Below are positions 52,250 to 61,707 of a stretch of DNA of 64,000 nt, in pieces; position 1 is the stretch's first letter; every line of letters starts with the position of its first letter. Under the pieces are notes generated by a model that saw only the letters and a program-made list of their open reading frames with translations, did not search any database and was not told the origin of the DNA. The stretch comes from Comamonas koreensis (GTDB taxonomy: Bacteria; Pseudomonadota; Gammaproteobacteria; Burkholderiales; Burkholderiaceae_C), in NCBI RefSeq assembly GCF_021026195.1, contig NZ_JAJNCT010000009.1, positions 124,001-188,000 on the forward strand, in the 5' to 3' direction. The translations under genes were made by a program, and so were the position numbers.

Positions 52250-53326
52250 ATGACTGAGATCACTACCTCCCGTCGCACCGCACTGAAGGCGGCCGTGGCT
52301 GGCGCAGGCCTGATTGCTGCACCTGCCGTACTGCGCTATGCCCGTGCAACATCCAAGCGTATCGTGGTGCGTGATGACGGCGGTATCTACACCAAGGCCT
52401 ATGGCGCGGTGTACTACAAGCCTTTCACGCAGAAGACCGGCATCGAAGTGGTGGGGGTGCAGGCAACGGCCGAGCCCGTGGCGCAGATCCGCAGCATGGT
52501 CGAGACCAAGAACTACACCTGGGACATGGCCAAGATCAGCCAGCCCGCGATCCTGCTGCTGACCGAAGGCGGCAAGGTGCTGCTGGAAAAGCACGGCCTG
52601 GAGAACGACCCCTTCGTCAAGACCATCCCGGCGCAGTACATGTCGCCCTACGGCGTGGGCACCAATGTCTACAGCACCGTGCTGGCCTACCGCGAAGAGG
52701 CCTTCAAGGGTCGCGCTGCACCCAAGTCCTGGGCCGATTTCTGGAACGTCAAGGACTTCCCCGGCCGCCGTGGCATCCGCAAGCACCCCTTCGACACGCT
52801 GGAGCAGGCCGCGATGGCCTCGGGCGTGCCAGCTGCGCAGCTCTACCCACTGGATCTGGACCGCGCCTTCAAGGCCCTGGATGCGATCAAGCCTAAGGTG
52901 GACGTCTGGTGGAACTCCGGTGCCCAGGTCGAGCAGATGCTCAAGTCCGGCGAAGTGGACATGATCGCCACCTGGGTGTCGCGCCCGCAGTCGGCCAATG
53001 CCGATGGCGCCAAGATCGGCATCGTCTGGAACCAGAACATCTGGGGCGTGGACAGCTGGTCCATCCTGGCCGGCACGCCCAATGCCGACGCCTGCCGCGA
53101 GTTCATCAAGTTCGCGTCCGAGCCCCAGCGCATGGGCTCGCTCAGCCAGTACTTTGCCGCCGGCGTGACCCAGCCCGAGGCCTTCAAGTACATCAAGCCC
53201 GAGCTGGCCAAGGACTCGCCCACCTATCCCGACAACATCAAGAACGGCGTGCAGATCGATGCCAAGTACTGGGTGGCCAACCAGGCTGCAGTGATCGAGA
53301 AGTTCAACGGCTGGGTGCTGAAGTAA
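52250..53326 (+). CDS. ABC importer substrate-binding protein (PotD type)
   Basis: Periplasmic binding protein of 358 aa, SBP family 1/PotD-like fold. It starts with a probable Tat or long signal (SRRTALKAAVAGAGLIAAPA). The mature part begins near SKRIVVRDDGGIYTKAYGAV and has WNSGAQVEQMLKSGEVDMIA. The ribosome site GAAAGGAC precedes the ATG. Such binders take polyamines, aminoethylphosphonate, or organic acids. It is followed by its ATPase and a fused permease. Confidence 0.9.
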   Translation: MTEITTSRRTALKAAVAGAGLIAAPAVLRYARATSKRIVVRDDGGIYTKAYGAVYYKPFTQKTGIEVVGVQATAEPVAQIRSMVETKNYTWDMAKISQPAILLLTEGGKVLLEKHGLENDPFVKTIPAQYMSPYGVGTNVYSTVLAYREEAFKGRAAPKSWADFWNVKDFPGRRGIRKHPFDTLEQAAMASGVPAAQLYPLDLDRAFKALDAIKPKVDVWWNSGAQVEQMLKSGEVDMIATWVSRPQSANADGAKIGIVWNQNIWGVDSWSILAGTPNADACREFIKFASEPQRMGSLSQYFAAGVTQPEAFKYIKPELAKDSPTYPDNIKNGVQIDAKYWVANQAAVIEKFNGWVLK

Positions 53327-53439
53327 GCACGGCCCGCCACTGATGACGAACCCTGCGGAGCTGCGGCACAGCCTGCCGAGCTCCGCACAGGCACCTCCAG
53401 GTTCATTCGTTGCACCGCGGTGCAATGGAGTCCATTGAA

Positions 53440-54534
53440 ATGAAGAACATAAAACTGTCGATTGCGGGTCTGACCAAGCGCTACGGCTCCTTTGTCGCGC
53501 TGCACCCCACCAACCTGGAAGTGCCTGAGGGCGAGTTCCTGACCTTGCTGGGCCCCTCGGGCTCGGGCAAGACCACCTTGCTGAGCATGATCGCCGGCCT
53601 GTCCGTGCCCGATGGCGGCCAGCTGCTGATCAACGGCAAGGATGTGACCTATGGAGCGCCCTATGAGCGCGACATCGGCATGGTGTTCCAGAACTATGCG
53701 CTGTTCCCGCACATGACGATTGCCGAGAACATCGCCTTTCCGCTGAAGATGCGCAAGCTGGACCGCGCCACCGCGATGAAGCGCGCGCTGGAAGCGCTGG
53801 AGCTGGTGCACCTGCCCCATGTGGCGCAGCGTTTTCCCAAAGAGCTGTCGGGCGGCCAGCAGCAGCGTATTGCACTGGCGCGCTGCCTGGTCTACAAGCC
53901 CTCCATCGTGCTGATGGATGAGCCGCTGGGCGCCCTGGACAAGAAGCTGCGCGAGCACATGCAGCTGGAGATCAAGCGCATCCACCGCGAGGCCGGCACC
54001 ACCATCGTCTATGTGACCCACGACCAGGAAGAGGCGATGACCATGTCGGACCGCATCTGCCTGATGAACGGCGGCCGCATCGAGCAGCTGGGCTCGCCGG
54101 CGGACCTGTACTTCCGCCCGCGCACGCCGTTTGTTGCGGATTTCTTGGGTGAGAGCAATCTGTTCAAGGGCACCGTGGTGTCCAGCCAGGGCGGCCAGGC
54201 CCGCGTGGCCTTAAACGGCACCAGCACCGAGCTGCTGGCATCGGCCGACCAGCCGCTCACCACCGGCGCCAAGGTCTGCGTGATGGTACGCCCGCAAAAC
54301 ATGGCGGCCGCCGCTGCGGCCCAAGGCGCCAGCGAACGCTTCAGCGGCCAGCTGCTCGACACGATGATCACCGGCAGCCTCACCAAGCTCTACCTGAAGG
54401 CGCCTGCCCTCAGCAGCGAGCCGGTGGTGCTGTCCTTCCCGACCTCCATCGCCAAGCATGACCATGCGCTGGGCAGCACCGTGGACTTTGGCTGGTCCAG
54501 CAGCGATGCCGTCGCCGTTCCGGAGCCCGCATGA
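53440..54534 (+). CDS. ABC importer ATPase (PotA type)
   Basis: ATP-binding subunit of 364 aa with C-terminal TOBE domain. Walker A is LGPSGSGKTT, signature LSGGQQQRIALARC, Walker B VLMDEPLGALD, H-loop VTHDQEEA. The start MKNIKLSIAGLTKRY is chosen for its GGAG site nine bases upstream; an ATG five codons earlier lacks one. It overlaps the permease gene by four bases. Confidence 0.92.
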   Translation: MKNIKLSIAGLTKRYGSFVALHPTNLEVPEGEFLTLLGPSGSGKTTLLSMIAGLSVPDGGQLLINGKDVTYGAPYERDIGMVFQNYALFPHMTIAENIAFPLKMRKLDRATAMKRALEALELVHLPHVAQRFPKELSGGQQQRIALARCLVYKPSIVLMDEPLGALDKKLREHMQLEIKRIHREAGTTIVYVTHDQEEAMTMSDRICLMNGGRIEQLGSPADLYFRPRTPFVADFLGESNLFKGTVVSSQGGQARVALNGTSTELLASADQPLTTGAKVCVMVRPQNMAAAAAAQGASERFSGQLLDTMITGSLTKLYLKAPALSSEPVVLSFPTSIAKHDHALGSTVDFGWSSSDAVAVPEPA

Positions 54535-56294
54535 ACAGCGCCGCCACCCCCCGCGCGGCCTGGGTAAGGCCGCTGATGATGGCCGCACCGCTGGTCATGC
54601 TGTTTCTGGTGCTGCTGGTCTATCCGGTCGGCCAGTTGCTGCTGCTGAGCATCTACAGCGATGGCAGCTTCAAGTGGAACAACTACAGCCAGCTGTTCAG
54701 CTCCTCGGTCTACCTGGACACGATGTGGATCACGTTGAAGATCTCGCTGGTCACGGCGCTGCTGTCCATCGTCGGCGGCTACCCGATTGCCTACCTGGTC
54801 TCGTCCTTGCAAAAGGACAAGAAGAGCCGCTGGGTGTTCTGGATTCTGCTGTCCTTCTGGACCAGCTTTCTGGTGCGCGCCTTTGCCTGGATCGTGGTGC
54901 TGGGCCGCAACGGCCTGGCCAACCAGCTGCTGCTGGCGCTGGGCCTGCAGGATGCGCCCTCGAACATGCTCTACAGCTTTGGCGCCGTGCTGGTGGGCAT
55001 GGTCCATGCGCTGATGCCGCTGGCCGTGCTGACCATGCTCTCGGTGATGGAGAACATCGACCGCAACCTGCCGCGCGCCGCGCTCACCTTGGGCGCACGC
55101 CCGGGCACGGCCTTCTGGCGTGTGTACTTTCCGCTGTCCATGCCCGGCGTGGCAGCGGGCGCCATCATGGTCTTTGTCACCGCCGTGGGATTCTTCATCG
55201 TGCCCCAGCTGCTGGGTGGCCGCAAGGAGACCATGATCACCCAGCTCATCATCGAGCAGGTGATGCAGGTGATGAACTGGGGCTTTGCCGGTGCCATCTC
55301 GGTGCTGCTGCTGATCGTGGTGCTGATCGTGTTTGCGATCTATGACAAGGTGCTGGGCCTGTCGACGATGACGGGCGCGCAGTCCGACAAGAGCAACCAC
55401 AGCAGCGGCTTCATGCGCCAGCTGTCCGAGACGGTGCTGGGCCTGCTGGGCAGCATCAGCGACCGGCTGATTGCGCTGGTGCCTCGCTCGCGCAAACGCG
55501 ATCTGCAGCAGGGAGATTCCTTCGTGCTGCGCGCCAGCGTGGTGGCCCTGCTGGTGTTCCTGAGCGTGCCTGCGTTGCTGATGATCCCGATCTCGTTCGC
55601 CGACAAGTCGGGCCTGAACTGGCCGCCCCAGGGCTTCACCCTGCAGCACTACCAGGACATGCTGGCCTCGCCGCTGTGGATCAACGCCACGGTGCGCAGC
55701 TTTGTTGTGGGCTTTTTTGCCGCGCTGGCGGCCATGGCCGTGGGCACGCCGGTGGCCTTTTTGCTGGTGCGCAGCCAGATGCGCGGCAAGGCCTTGCTGC
55801 TGGCCTTTGTGCTGTCGCCGCTGATCATCCCGCGCATGATCATTGCCGTGGGCATGTTCTATTTCTTCTCCAAGGTGGGCCTCGTGGGCACCTCGCTGGG
55901 CCTGGTGCTGGGGCATACCGTCATCGCCATCCCCTATGTGGTGATGACCATGATGGCCGTGCTGCGCAACTACGACACGCGCCTGGACATGGCTGCCCAG
56001 AGCCTGGGCGCGCGCCCCTGGCAGACCTTGCGCTATGTGACCTTCCCGATCATTGCCGCCGGCCTGACCTCGTCCTTCCTGTTTGCCTTTGCCACCTCGT
56101 TTGACGAGCTGACCATCTCGCTGTTTGCCTCCGGTGGCCTGAGCTCCACCCTGCCCAAGCAGTTCTGGGATGAAGTGACCCTGCAGATCTCGCCGGTGAT
56201 CGCCGCCGTCTCGACCTGCCTATTCGCCTTCATCGGCATTTTGATCACCTGTGCGGACTGGCTGCGTCGCCGCTCCGCCGCTTCTTTGAATTGA
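54531..56294 (+). CDS. fused two-domain ABC permease (PotB-PotC type)
   Basis: A single 587-aa chain holding two binding-protein-dependent permease domains. The first, about 15-285, has the coupling motif RAALTLGARPGTAFWRVYFP. The second, about 320-580, has DMAAQSLGARPWQTLRYVTF. A charged linker joins them (RKRDLQQGDSF). PotB and PotC are usually separate. It overlaps the ATPase gene by four bases and precedes the DapA-like gene by six. Confidence 0.92.
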   Translation: MNSAATPRAAWVRPLMMAAPLVMLFLVLLVYPVGQLLLLSIYSDGSFKWNNYSQLFSSSVYLDTMWITLKISLVTALLSIVGGYPIAYLVSSLQKDKKSRWVFWILLSFWTSFLVRAFAWIVVLGRNGLANQLLLALGLQDAPSNMLYSFGAVLVGMVHALMPLAVLTMLSVMENIDRNLPRAALTLGARPGTAFWRVYFPLSMPGVAAGAIMVFVTAVGFFIVPQLLGGRKETMITQLIIEQVMQVMNWGFAGAISVLLLIVVLIVFAIYDKVLGLSTMTGAQSDKSNHSSGFMRQLSETVLGLLGSISDRLIALVPRSRKRDLQQGDSFVLRASVVALLVFLSVPALLMIPISFADKSGLNWPPQGFTLQHYQDMLASPLWINATVRSFVVGFFAALAAMAVGTPVAFLLVRSQMRGKALLLAFVLSPLIIPRMIIAVGMFYFFSKVGLVGTSLGLVLGHTVIAIPYVVMTMMAVLRNYDTRLDMAAQSLGARPWQTLRYVTFPIIAAGLTSSFLFAFATSFDELTISLFASGGLSSTLPKQFWDEVTLQISPVIAAVSTCLFAFIGILITCADWLRRRSAASLN

Positions 56295-56300
56295 TGAACC

Positions 56301-57215
56301 ATGACTACACGTATCACCTCTGAGCAACTCCGCGGCATCTTCCCTGCACTGGCCACGCCGGTAACCGCCGACGGCCAGATCGACACCCAGGCCGTGCGTG
56401 CGCTGCTGGACCACCTGCAAGGCAGCGGCATCAGCGGCACCGTGCCGCTGGGCGGTACCGGCGAATACGGCGCGCTGTCGCGTACCGAACGGGCCCGCAT
56501 GGTCGCTGCCGTGCGCGAGCACCAGGCCGCCGACCTGCCGGTGCTGGCCGGCGTGCTCGACCCCGGCTACCACGACGCCATTGCCTCCGGCCAGGCGCTG
56601 GCCGATGCCGGCGCGGATGCGCTGATGGTGCTGACGCCCTACTACACCACGCCGTCGCAGCAAGGCATTCGCGACTACTTCCTGCGCTATGCGGATGCGT
56701 CGCCGCTGCCGGTGGTGATCTACGAGATCCCCTACCGCACCCGCATCTCCATCGCACCCGAAGTGCTGCATGAGCTCTCGCGCCACGAGAACATCATCGG
56801 CATGAAGGCCTGCAACACCGACATGTACCACTTCCTCAAGGTGGTCAAGGGCGTGGATGCCAGCTTTGCGGTGCTGAGCGGCGAGGACACCATCTTCCCC
56901 GCGCAGATGCTCTGCGGCGCTCAGGGCGGCATCATCGTGACCGCCAACCTGCTGCCCAAGACATGGACACGCATGTACGAACTGCTGAGCAGCGGCAAGA
57001 CCCAGGAAGCACTGGCACTGCACCAGGAGTTGATTGGCCTGTTGGATCTGGCCTTTGCCGAGACCAACCCCGGCCCGATGAAGTCGGTCTGGGACCTGGT
57101 GGGCGTGCAGGCCCCGCACCTGCTGGCCCCGCTGGTCGATTGCAACCCCGAGCTGTCTGCCCGCCTGCGCCAGGTGCTGACGGCCCAGCTGCAGGCCGAG
57201 CGCCAACTGGCCTGA
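56301..57215 (+). CDS. dihydrodipicolinate synthase-family lyase
   Basis: TIM-barrel class I lyase of 304 aa (DapA/NAL superfamily) forming a Schiff base with a 2-oxo acid. Schiff-base Lys169 in IIGMKACNT, Tyr141 in VVIYEIPYRT, and the GGTGEYGALS motif (51-60) are present. In this catabolic operon it is unlikely to be the biosynthetic DapA; an aldolase or dehydratase of a 2-oxo-3-deoxy or 4-hydroxy-2-oxo acid is more likely. It lies 13 bp before the FMN oxidase gene. Confidence 0.9.
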   Translation: MTTRITSEQLRGIFPALATPVTADGQIDTQAVRALLDHLQGSGISGTVPLGGTGEYGALSRTERARMVAAVREHQAADLPVLAGVLDPGYHDAIASGQALADAGADALMVLTPYYTTPSQQGIRDYFLRYADASPLPVVIYEIPYRTRISIAPEVLHELSRHENIIGMKACNTDMYHFLKVVKGVDASFAVLSGEDTIFPAQMLCGAQGGIIVTANLLPKTWTRMYELLSSGKTQEALALHQELIGLLDLAFAETNPGPMKSVWDLVGVQAPHLLAPLVDCNPELSARLRQVLTAQLQAERQLA

Positions 57216-57228
57216 GCGAGCACCCGCC

Positions 57229-58365
57229 ATGCTGCCCGCCATCAAAGACTACCGTGCGCTGGCCCGCCGGCGCCTGTCCCGCTTCGCTTTTGACTACCTC
57301 GAAGGCGGCGCGGAAGACGGCCGCAGCATGGCCCGCAACCTCGCCTCCTGGGGCGATGTCACCTTCTTGCCGCGCACGATGGTCGATGTCAGCCAGGTGG
57401 ATACCAGCATTGAGCTGTTTGGCCGCAAGCAGGCCATGCCGGCCTTTGTCGGGCCCACCGGGCTGAACGGCCTGTACTGGCCCCAGGCCGAGCAGGTGCT
57501 GGCGCGCGCGGCGCATGCCGCCGGCCTGCCCTTTGTGATGTCGACTGCCTCCACGTCGCTCCTGGAAGATGTGCGCGCCGCCAGCCCGGGCGATCTGTGG
57601 CTGCAGCTCTATGTGCAAAAGGACCGCCGCATAGCGCAGAGCATGATGGCCCGCGCGCAGGCAGCAGGCTTCAGCGCGCTGATGCTGACGGTGGACACCA
57701 TGGTGCATGGCAAGCGCGACCACGATGTGCGCAACGGCTTTCGCATGCCCGTGCCCTGGACGCCCCGGCTGCTGGCCGACCTGCTCAGCCACCCGCGCTG
57801 GTGCCTGCGCATGCTGCGCCAGGGCGGCTCGCCGCAGCTGGTCAACCTGGCGCGCAGCGCCGGGGTGGAGAGCAATATCCAGAAGCAGGCCGCCGCGATG
57901 AGCCGCGAGATGGACATGGCCCTGCGCTGGGAAGACCTGGCCTGGGTGCGCCGCCACTGGAAGGGGCCCGTCATCGTCAAGGGCCTGCTCAGCGCCGACG
58001 ATGCCCGGCGCGCGCTGCAGGCCGGCGCCGACGGCATCGTGGTCAGCAACCACGGCGGGCGCCAGCTGGAGTGCGCACCCGCACCGATGGCCCAATTGCC
58101 GCAGATTGCCGACGCCGTTCATGGCAAGATGCATATCTTTGTCGATGGCGGGGTGCGCCGAGGCAGTGACATCGCCAAGGCCCGGGCGTTGGGGGCCGAT
58201 GCCGTCCTGCTGGGGCGTGCGCCCCTGTACGGGCTGGCGTCGCGCGGGCCGCAGGGCGTGGCCGAGGTTCTGGAGATACTGCGCACCGAGCTGGAGACAA
58301 CCCTCAGATTGCTGGGCGCGCCCCAGGCCACAAGCCTGGACGCGAGCTTCCTGCAAAAACATTAG
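57229..58365 (+). CDS. FMN-dependent L-2-hydroxyacid oxidase/dehydrogenase
   Basis: FMN TIM-barrel enzyme of 378 aa in the L-lactate dehydrogenase/glycolate oxidase/mandelate dehydrogenase family. The catalytic base is His275 in VVSNHGGRQLE. Other marks are FDYLEGGAEDGRS near the N-terminus, MSTASTSLLEDV, WLQLYVQKDR and the FMN loop FVDGGVRRGSDIAKA. It oxidises an L-2-hydroxy acid to the 2-oxo acid, feeding electrons to quinone or O2. Together with the D-specific enzyme at the operon start, both stereoisomers could be used. Confidence 0.92.
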   Translation: MLPAIKDYRALARRRLSRFAFDYLEGGAEDGRSMARNLASWGDVTFLPRTMVDVSQVDTSIELFGRKQAMPAFVGPTGLNGLYWPQAEQVLARAAHAAGLPFVMSTASTSLLEDVRAASPGDLWLQLYVQKDRRIAQSMMARAQAAGFSALMLTVDTMVHGKRDHDVRNGFRMPVPWTPRLLADLLSHPRWCLRMLRQGGSPQLVNLARSAGVESNIQKQAAAMSREMDMALRWEDLAWVRRHWKGPVIVKGLLSADDARRALQAGADGIVVSNHGGRQLECAPAPMAQLPQIADAVHGKMHIFVDGGVRRGSDIAKARALGADAVLLGRAPLYGLASRGPQGVAEVLEILRTELETTLRLLGAPQATSLDASFLQKH

Positions 58366-58394
58366 ACAGTGACCCGAGACAGCCGCTTTTTACG

Positions 58395-59219
58395 ATGCCT
58401 AAAACCACACACAGCATTGCCGAGCCCGTAGCAAGCGTTGAACCCTCCGCCCGCGAATCCTCGCTGTTTGTGGGCTCCCTGGCCAAGGCCTTTCAGGTGC
58501 TGGAGGCCTTTCGCGACACCCACCGCGAGATGTCGCTGGCCGAGATTGCCCGGGCCGCCCAGCTCGACCGCAGCGCCACCCAGCGCATCATCTTTACCCT
58601 GGAGAAACTGCGCTACATCCGGCGTCTGCCCGGCTCCAACCAGTACACGCTCGCGCCCGAGGTGCTGCGCCTGTCGTACAACTACCTGCGCTCACAACGC
58701 ATCGTCGAGCGCGCCTACCCCTACCTGATCGAGATGACCCACACCCTGGGCGAGACCTCGAACCTGCAGGAGATGGATGGCAACGAGGTGGTCTTCATCG
58801 CCAAGGTGCCGGGCCGCTACATCTACAACTCAGACTTTGCCGTGGGCTCACGCCTGCCTGCGGCCTATACCGCCTCAGGCCGCGCGATGATGGCCAAGCT
58901 GCCGATGGACGAGCGCCTGCGTCTGATCGAATCGACGCCGCTGGTCAAGATCACCGCCCAGACCATGACCGACCCCGAGGAGCTGCTGCGCTGCATCGAA
59001 GACGCCGAGCGCGACGGCTATGCGATCGTGCAAAACCAGACCGTGGTGGGCGATATCTCGGTGGCCGCCGCCATCACCGGCCGGGGCGGTGTGCCCATTG
59101 GCGCGATCACCATTTCCGCCCCCTCCACGCGCTGGGGCACGGCCAAGGCCGAGGCCGAGCTGCTGCCCCATGTGCTGCTGGCGGCGACCTCGATTTCCAA
59201 CATCCTGGATAACTTCTAG
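58395..59219 (+). CDS. IclR-family transcriptional regulator
   Basis: Regulator of 274 aa with an N-terminal winged helix-turn-helix (MSLAEIARAAQLDRSATQRI) and the IclR effector domain (VGSRLPAAYTASGRAMMAKL; DGYAIVQNQTVVGDISVAAA). It is last in the operon, 29 bp after the FMN oxidase gene. It probably controls the importer and hydroxyacid genes from the AT-rich region at 50473-50768. Confidence 0.93.
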   Translation: MPKTTHSIAEPVASVEPSARESSLFVGSLAKAFQVLEAFRDTHREMSLAEIARAAQLDRSATQRIIFTLEKLRYIRRLPGSNQYTLAPEVLRLSYNYLRSQRIVERAYPYLIEMTHTLGETSNLQEMDGNEVVFIAKVPGRYIYNSDFAVGSRLPAAYTASGRAMMAKLPMDERLRLIESTPLVKITAQTMTDPEELLRCIEDAERDGYAIVQNQTVVGDISVAAAITGRGGVPIGAITISAPSTRWGTAKAEAELLPHVLLAATSISNILDNF

Positions 59220-59376
59220 CCCACTGGTCTTATTGCGTTAGGTCGAAAATAGGCCCCGGAACGCTGAAAAACCCCGCTCACAACGCGCCGATATGTCCAT
59301 ATGACGTTTAAGTTGTATGAATAGTGAACAATAGCGTTTATAGATATACACAAGACTAACTGAGTACTGCACTGCT

Positions 59377-60150
59377 ATGAGCGCCTTTCTCGAAGAACGT
59401 GTCCTGTCTGTTCACCACTGGACCGATCGTTTGTTCTCCTTCACGACCACCCGTGATCCCGCGCTGCGTTTCTCCAGCGGCCACTTCACGATGATCGGCC
59501 TGAAGGTCGACGGCAAGAACCTGCTGCGCGCCTATTCCATCGCCAGCCCCAACTACGAAGAGCACCTGGAGTTCCTGTCGATCAAGGTCGATGACGGCCC
59601 ACTCACCAGCAAGCTCCAGCACATCCAGGTGGGTGACACCATCATCGTCGGCAAGAAGCCCACGGGCACCTTGCTGGTCGATTACCTGCTGCCTGGCAAG
59701 AACCTGTACCTGATCGGCACCGGCACCGGCCTGGCGCCCTGGCTGTCGGTGGCGCGCGACCCCGAGACCTATGACCACTTCGAGAAGGTTGTCGTCGTGC
59801 ACGGCGTGCGCCAGGTCCAGGAACTGGCCTACCAGAAGCTGCTGGAAGAAGAGCTGCCCAACCATGAGTTCCTCGGCGAAATCGTCAAGGACAAGCTGGT
59901 GTACTACCCCACGGTGACGCGCGAGCCTTTCCGTAACCAGGGCCGTATCTCCAACCAGATCACCGCCGGCACCTTCCCGCAGAACATCGGCCTGCCCGAA
60001 CTGAACCCGGACACGGACCGCGTGATGCTCTGCGGCAGCCCCGCGATGCTGGCCGAGCTGAAGGAACTGCTAGAAGCCAAGGGCTTCAAGGAAGGCAATA
60101 CCTCGACGCCAGGCGACTTTGTGGTGGAACGCGCCTTCGTCGAGAAGTAA
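59377..60150 (+). CDS. fpr: ferredoxin-NADP+ reductase
   Basis: FAD-dependent reductase of 257 aa, Fpr type. The FAD motif RAYSIASPNYEE, the NADP motif LIGTGTGLAPWLSV, the MLCGSPAML segment and the C-terminal VERAFVEK are the bacterial Fpr pattern. It exchanges electrons between NADPH and ferredoxin or flavodoxin and supports oxidative-stress defence and iron-sulfur repair. Single gene with an AT-rich promoter (59220-59376) and the terminator at 60169-60193. It could also feed the ferredoxins at 6288-7271, although a dedicated reductase exists there. Confidence 0.95.
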   Translation: MSAFLEERVLSVHHWTDRLFSFTTTRDPALRFSSGHFTMIGLKVDGKNLLRAYSIASPNYEEHLEFLSIKVDDGPLTSKLQHIQVGDTIIVGKKPTGTLLVDYLLPGKNLYLIGTGTGLAPWLSVARDPETYDHFEKVVVVHGVRQVQELAYQKLLEEELPNHEFLGEIVKDKLVYYPTVTREPFRNQGRISNQITAGTFPQNIGLPELNPDTDRVMLCGSPAMLAELKELLEAKGFKEGNTSTPGDFVVERAFVEK

Positions 60151-60168
60151 GCAGCGCCCTGGCCAATG

Positions 60169-60193
60169 AAAAACGACCCTCGGGTCGTTTTTT
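60169..60193. terminator. bidirectional terminator after fpr
   Basis: AAAACGACCC-TC-GGGTCGTTTT with a following T run; the A run at its left serves the convergent flavin reductase gene. A 10-bp stem with a 2-base loop. Confidence 0.9.
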
Positions 60194-60214
60194 GTTGCCT
60201 GCAGCGCGGGCGGC

Positions 60215-60787
60215 TCAGATTAGCTGTTCGGTATAGAAATTGCCACCGTGGTAGAGCAGCGGCGGCACGCCCACCACATGCTGGCAGTGCGCCACCTCGC
60301 CGACGAGGATCACATGGTCGCCCGCATCATGGTGCGGGCCGTTGCGGCATTCAAAACTGGCAATGGCGCCGGCGATCAGCGGCACGCCGGTCACGCCCAT
60401 CTCAAACTCCACGCCCGCCCAGCGGTCGATGCCCTTGCGGCTGAACTGCAAGGCCAGCTCCTTCTGGTGCGCGCCCATCACATTGATCGCGTAGTGGCTG
60501 ACGCTCTCGAACACCGGCATCGAGGTGGCGGTCTTCATCAGGCTCCACAGCACCAGCGGCGGCGTGAGCGAGGCGGAATTGAAGGAGCTGATCGTCAGCC
60601 CGACCTTGTTGCCATCGGGCGCCAGCGCCGTCACCACGGCCACCCCGGTGGCGAACTGGCCCAGCGCATTGCGAAACTCACGTTCGGAAAACGAGGCTGA
60701 AGCGGGTGATTGCAGGTGTTCAGGAGGCAGGGAGCGGTTCACGGGGCAGGCAGACGGCAGGGGCAGATGCCATGCCGTCAAAAGCAT
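60215..60787 (-). CDS. flavin reductase-like (FMN-binding split barrel) protein
   Basis: Split-barrel flavin reductase of 190 aa (HpaC/Fre-like family), reducing free FMN or FAD with NAD(P)H for monooxygenases. The family core is FRNALGQFATGVAVVTALAP, then LTISSFNSASLTPPLVLWSL, and the end HVILVGEVAHCQ with YHGGNFYTEQL. The start is uncertain: the ATG given lacks a clear ribosome site, and a GTG at 60742 or a later start are alternatives. Monocistronic. It could supply FMNH2 to the luciferase-like monooxygenase at 29413-30786, but they are far apart. Confidence 0.87.
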   Translation of the reverse strand: MLLTAWHLPLPSACPVNRSLPPEHLQSPASASFSEREFRNALGQFATGVAVVTALAPDGNKVGLTISSFNSASLTPPLVLWSLMKTATSMPVFESVSHYAINVMGAHQKELALQFSRKGIDRWAGVEFEMGVTGVPLIAGAIASFECRNGPHHDAGDHVILVGEVAHCQHVVGVPPLLYHGGNFYTEQLI

Positions 60788-60897
60788 GGATAAGGGCCAT
60801 TATCGGCCAGCAGGCGAGGCCCCTGCGGGCGTAGGTGCTTGAAAACAAGGCAGGCGGGCCGCATCTGCGGGGGAAACACACGGCGAGAAGCACACCT

Positions 60898-61707
60898 ATG
60901 TCCCTGATTCCCAATTTCGCGATGCTTGGCAGCGGCCCGACGGTGCTGATGCTGCACGATGCCGACACCGACCATCTGGGCTTTGCCCCGCAGGTGGAGT
61001 TGCTCGCCAGCCAGGGCTACCGCGCCATCGCCTGGGACATGCCCGGCTACCACGCCAACCCACCGCCCTATGGCGGCTACAGCCTCAAGGCGCTTGCAGC
61101 GACGGCCGATGGCCTGCTGGAAGCGCTGAAGATTGGCCGCGCCCATATCGTCGGCCATGGCATGGGCGCCATGGTGGCCGCCGAGCTGGCGCTGCGCCAC
61201 CCCACCCGCGTGCGCAGCCTGAGCCTGGTGGCCGGCGGCCCGGCGCTGGAGGCGGACAGCCAGCAGCACTGGGTGCAGACGCGCCAGCAACTGCTGGCCC
61301 AGTGCCAGCAGCAGGCCAGCACCGAGCCGGTGCAGATGCAGCGCTTTGCCGAGCTGCTGGTGCAGCTGCAATCGGGCCAGCAGGCCTTGCCCGAAGGCCT
61401 GCAACTGGCGCGCCATGCGATCACCCAGATCCAGCCGCTGGCCTATGGCCGCATGCTGGAGATGCTGGCCGGCCCCAGCACCCTGGCCGAGCGCCTGCCC
61501 CACCTGAGCCAGCGCTGCCTGCTGGTGAGCGGCGGCCAGGATGTCTGCATGCCGCCCCAGCGCATGCAGGCGCTGGCCGACCTGCTGCCCCAGGCCCGGC
61601 ACGAGAGCCTGGAAGGCATTGGCCACTGGCCCCAGCTGGAGAGCCCCGATGCCTTCGAGGGCCTGCTGCTCGACTTTTTGGCGACCCAGCGGGCCACGGT
61701 TCACTAG
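60898..61707 (+). CDS. alpha/beta-hydrolase-fold protein with Gly at the nucleophile position
   Basis: Alpha/beta-hydrolase fold of 269 aa. The acid Asp215 (SGGQDVCMPP) and the base His243 (GIGHWPQLES) of the triad are present, but the nucleophile elbow reads GHGMG with Gly88 where Ser is expected (codon GGC). An active-site serine is therefore lost or replaced by another mechanism. The rest of the fold is intact (MLHDADTDHLGF; AWDMPGYHANPP). The ATG at MSLIPNFAML is chosen for its spacing from GAGAAG. It is divergent from the flavin reductase gene. Function unknown. Confidence 0.85.
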   Translation: MSLIPNFAMLGSGPTVLMLHDADTDHLGFAPQVELLASQGYRAIAWDMPGYHANPPPYGGYSLKALAATADGLLEALKIGRAHIVGHGMGAMVAAELALRHPTRVRSLSLVAGGPALEADSQQHWVQTRQQLLAQCQQQASTEPVQMQRFAELLVQLQSGQQALPEGLQLARHAITQIQPLAYGRMLEMLAGPSTLAERLPHLSQRCLLVSGGQDVCMPPQRMQALADLLPQARHESLEGIGHWPQLESPDAFEGLLLDFLATQRATVH

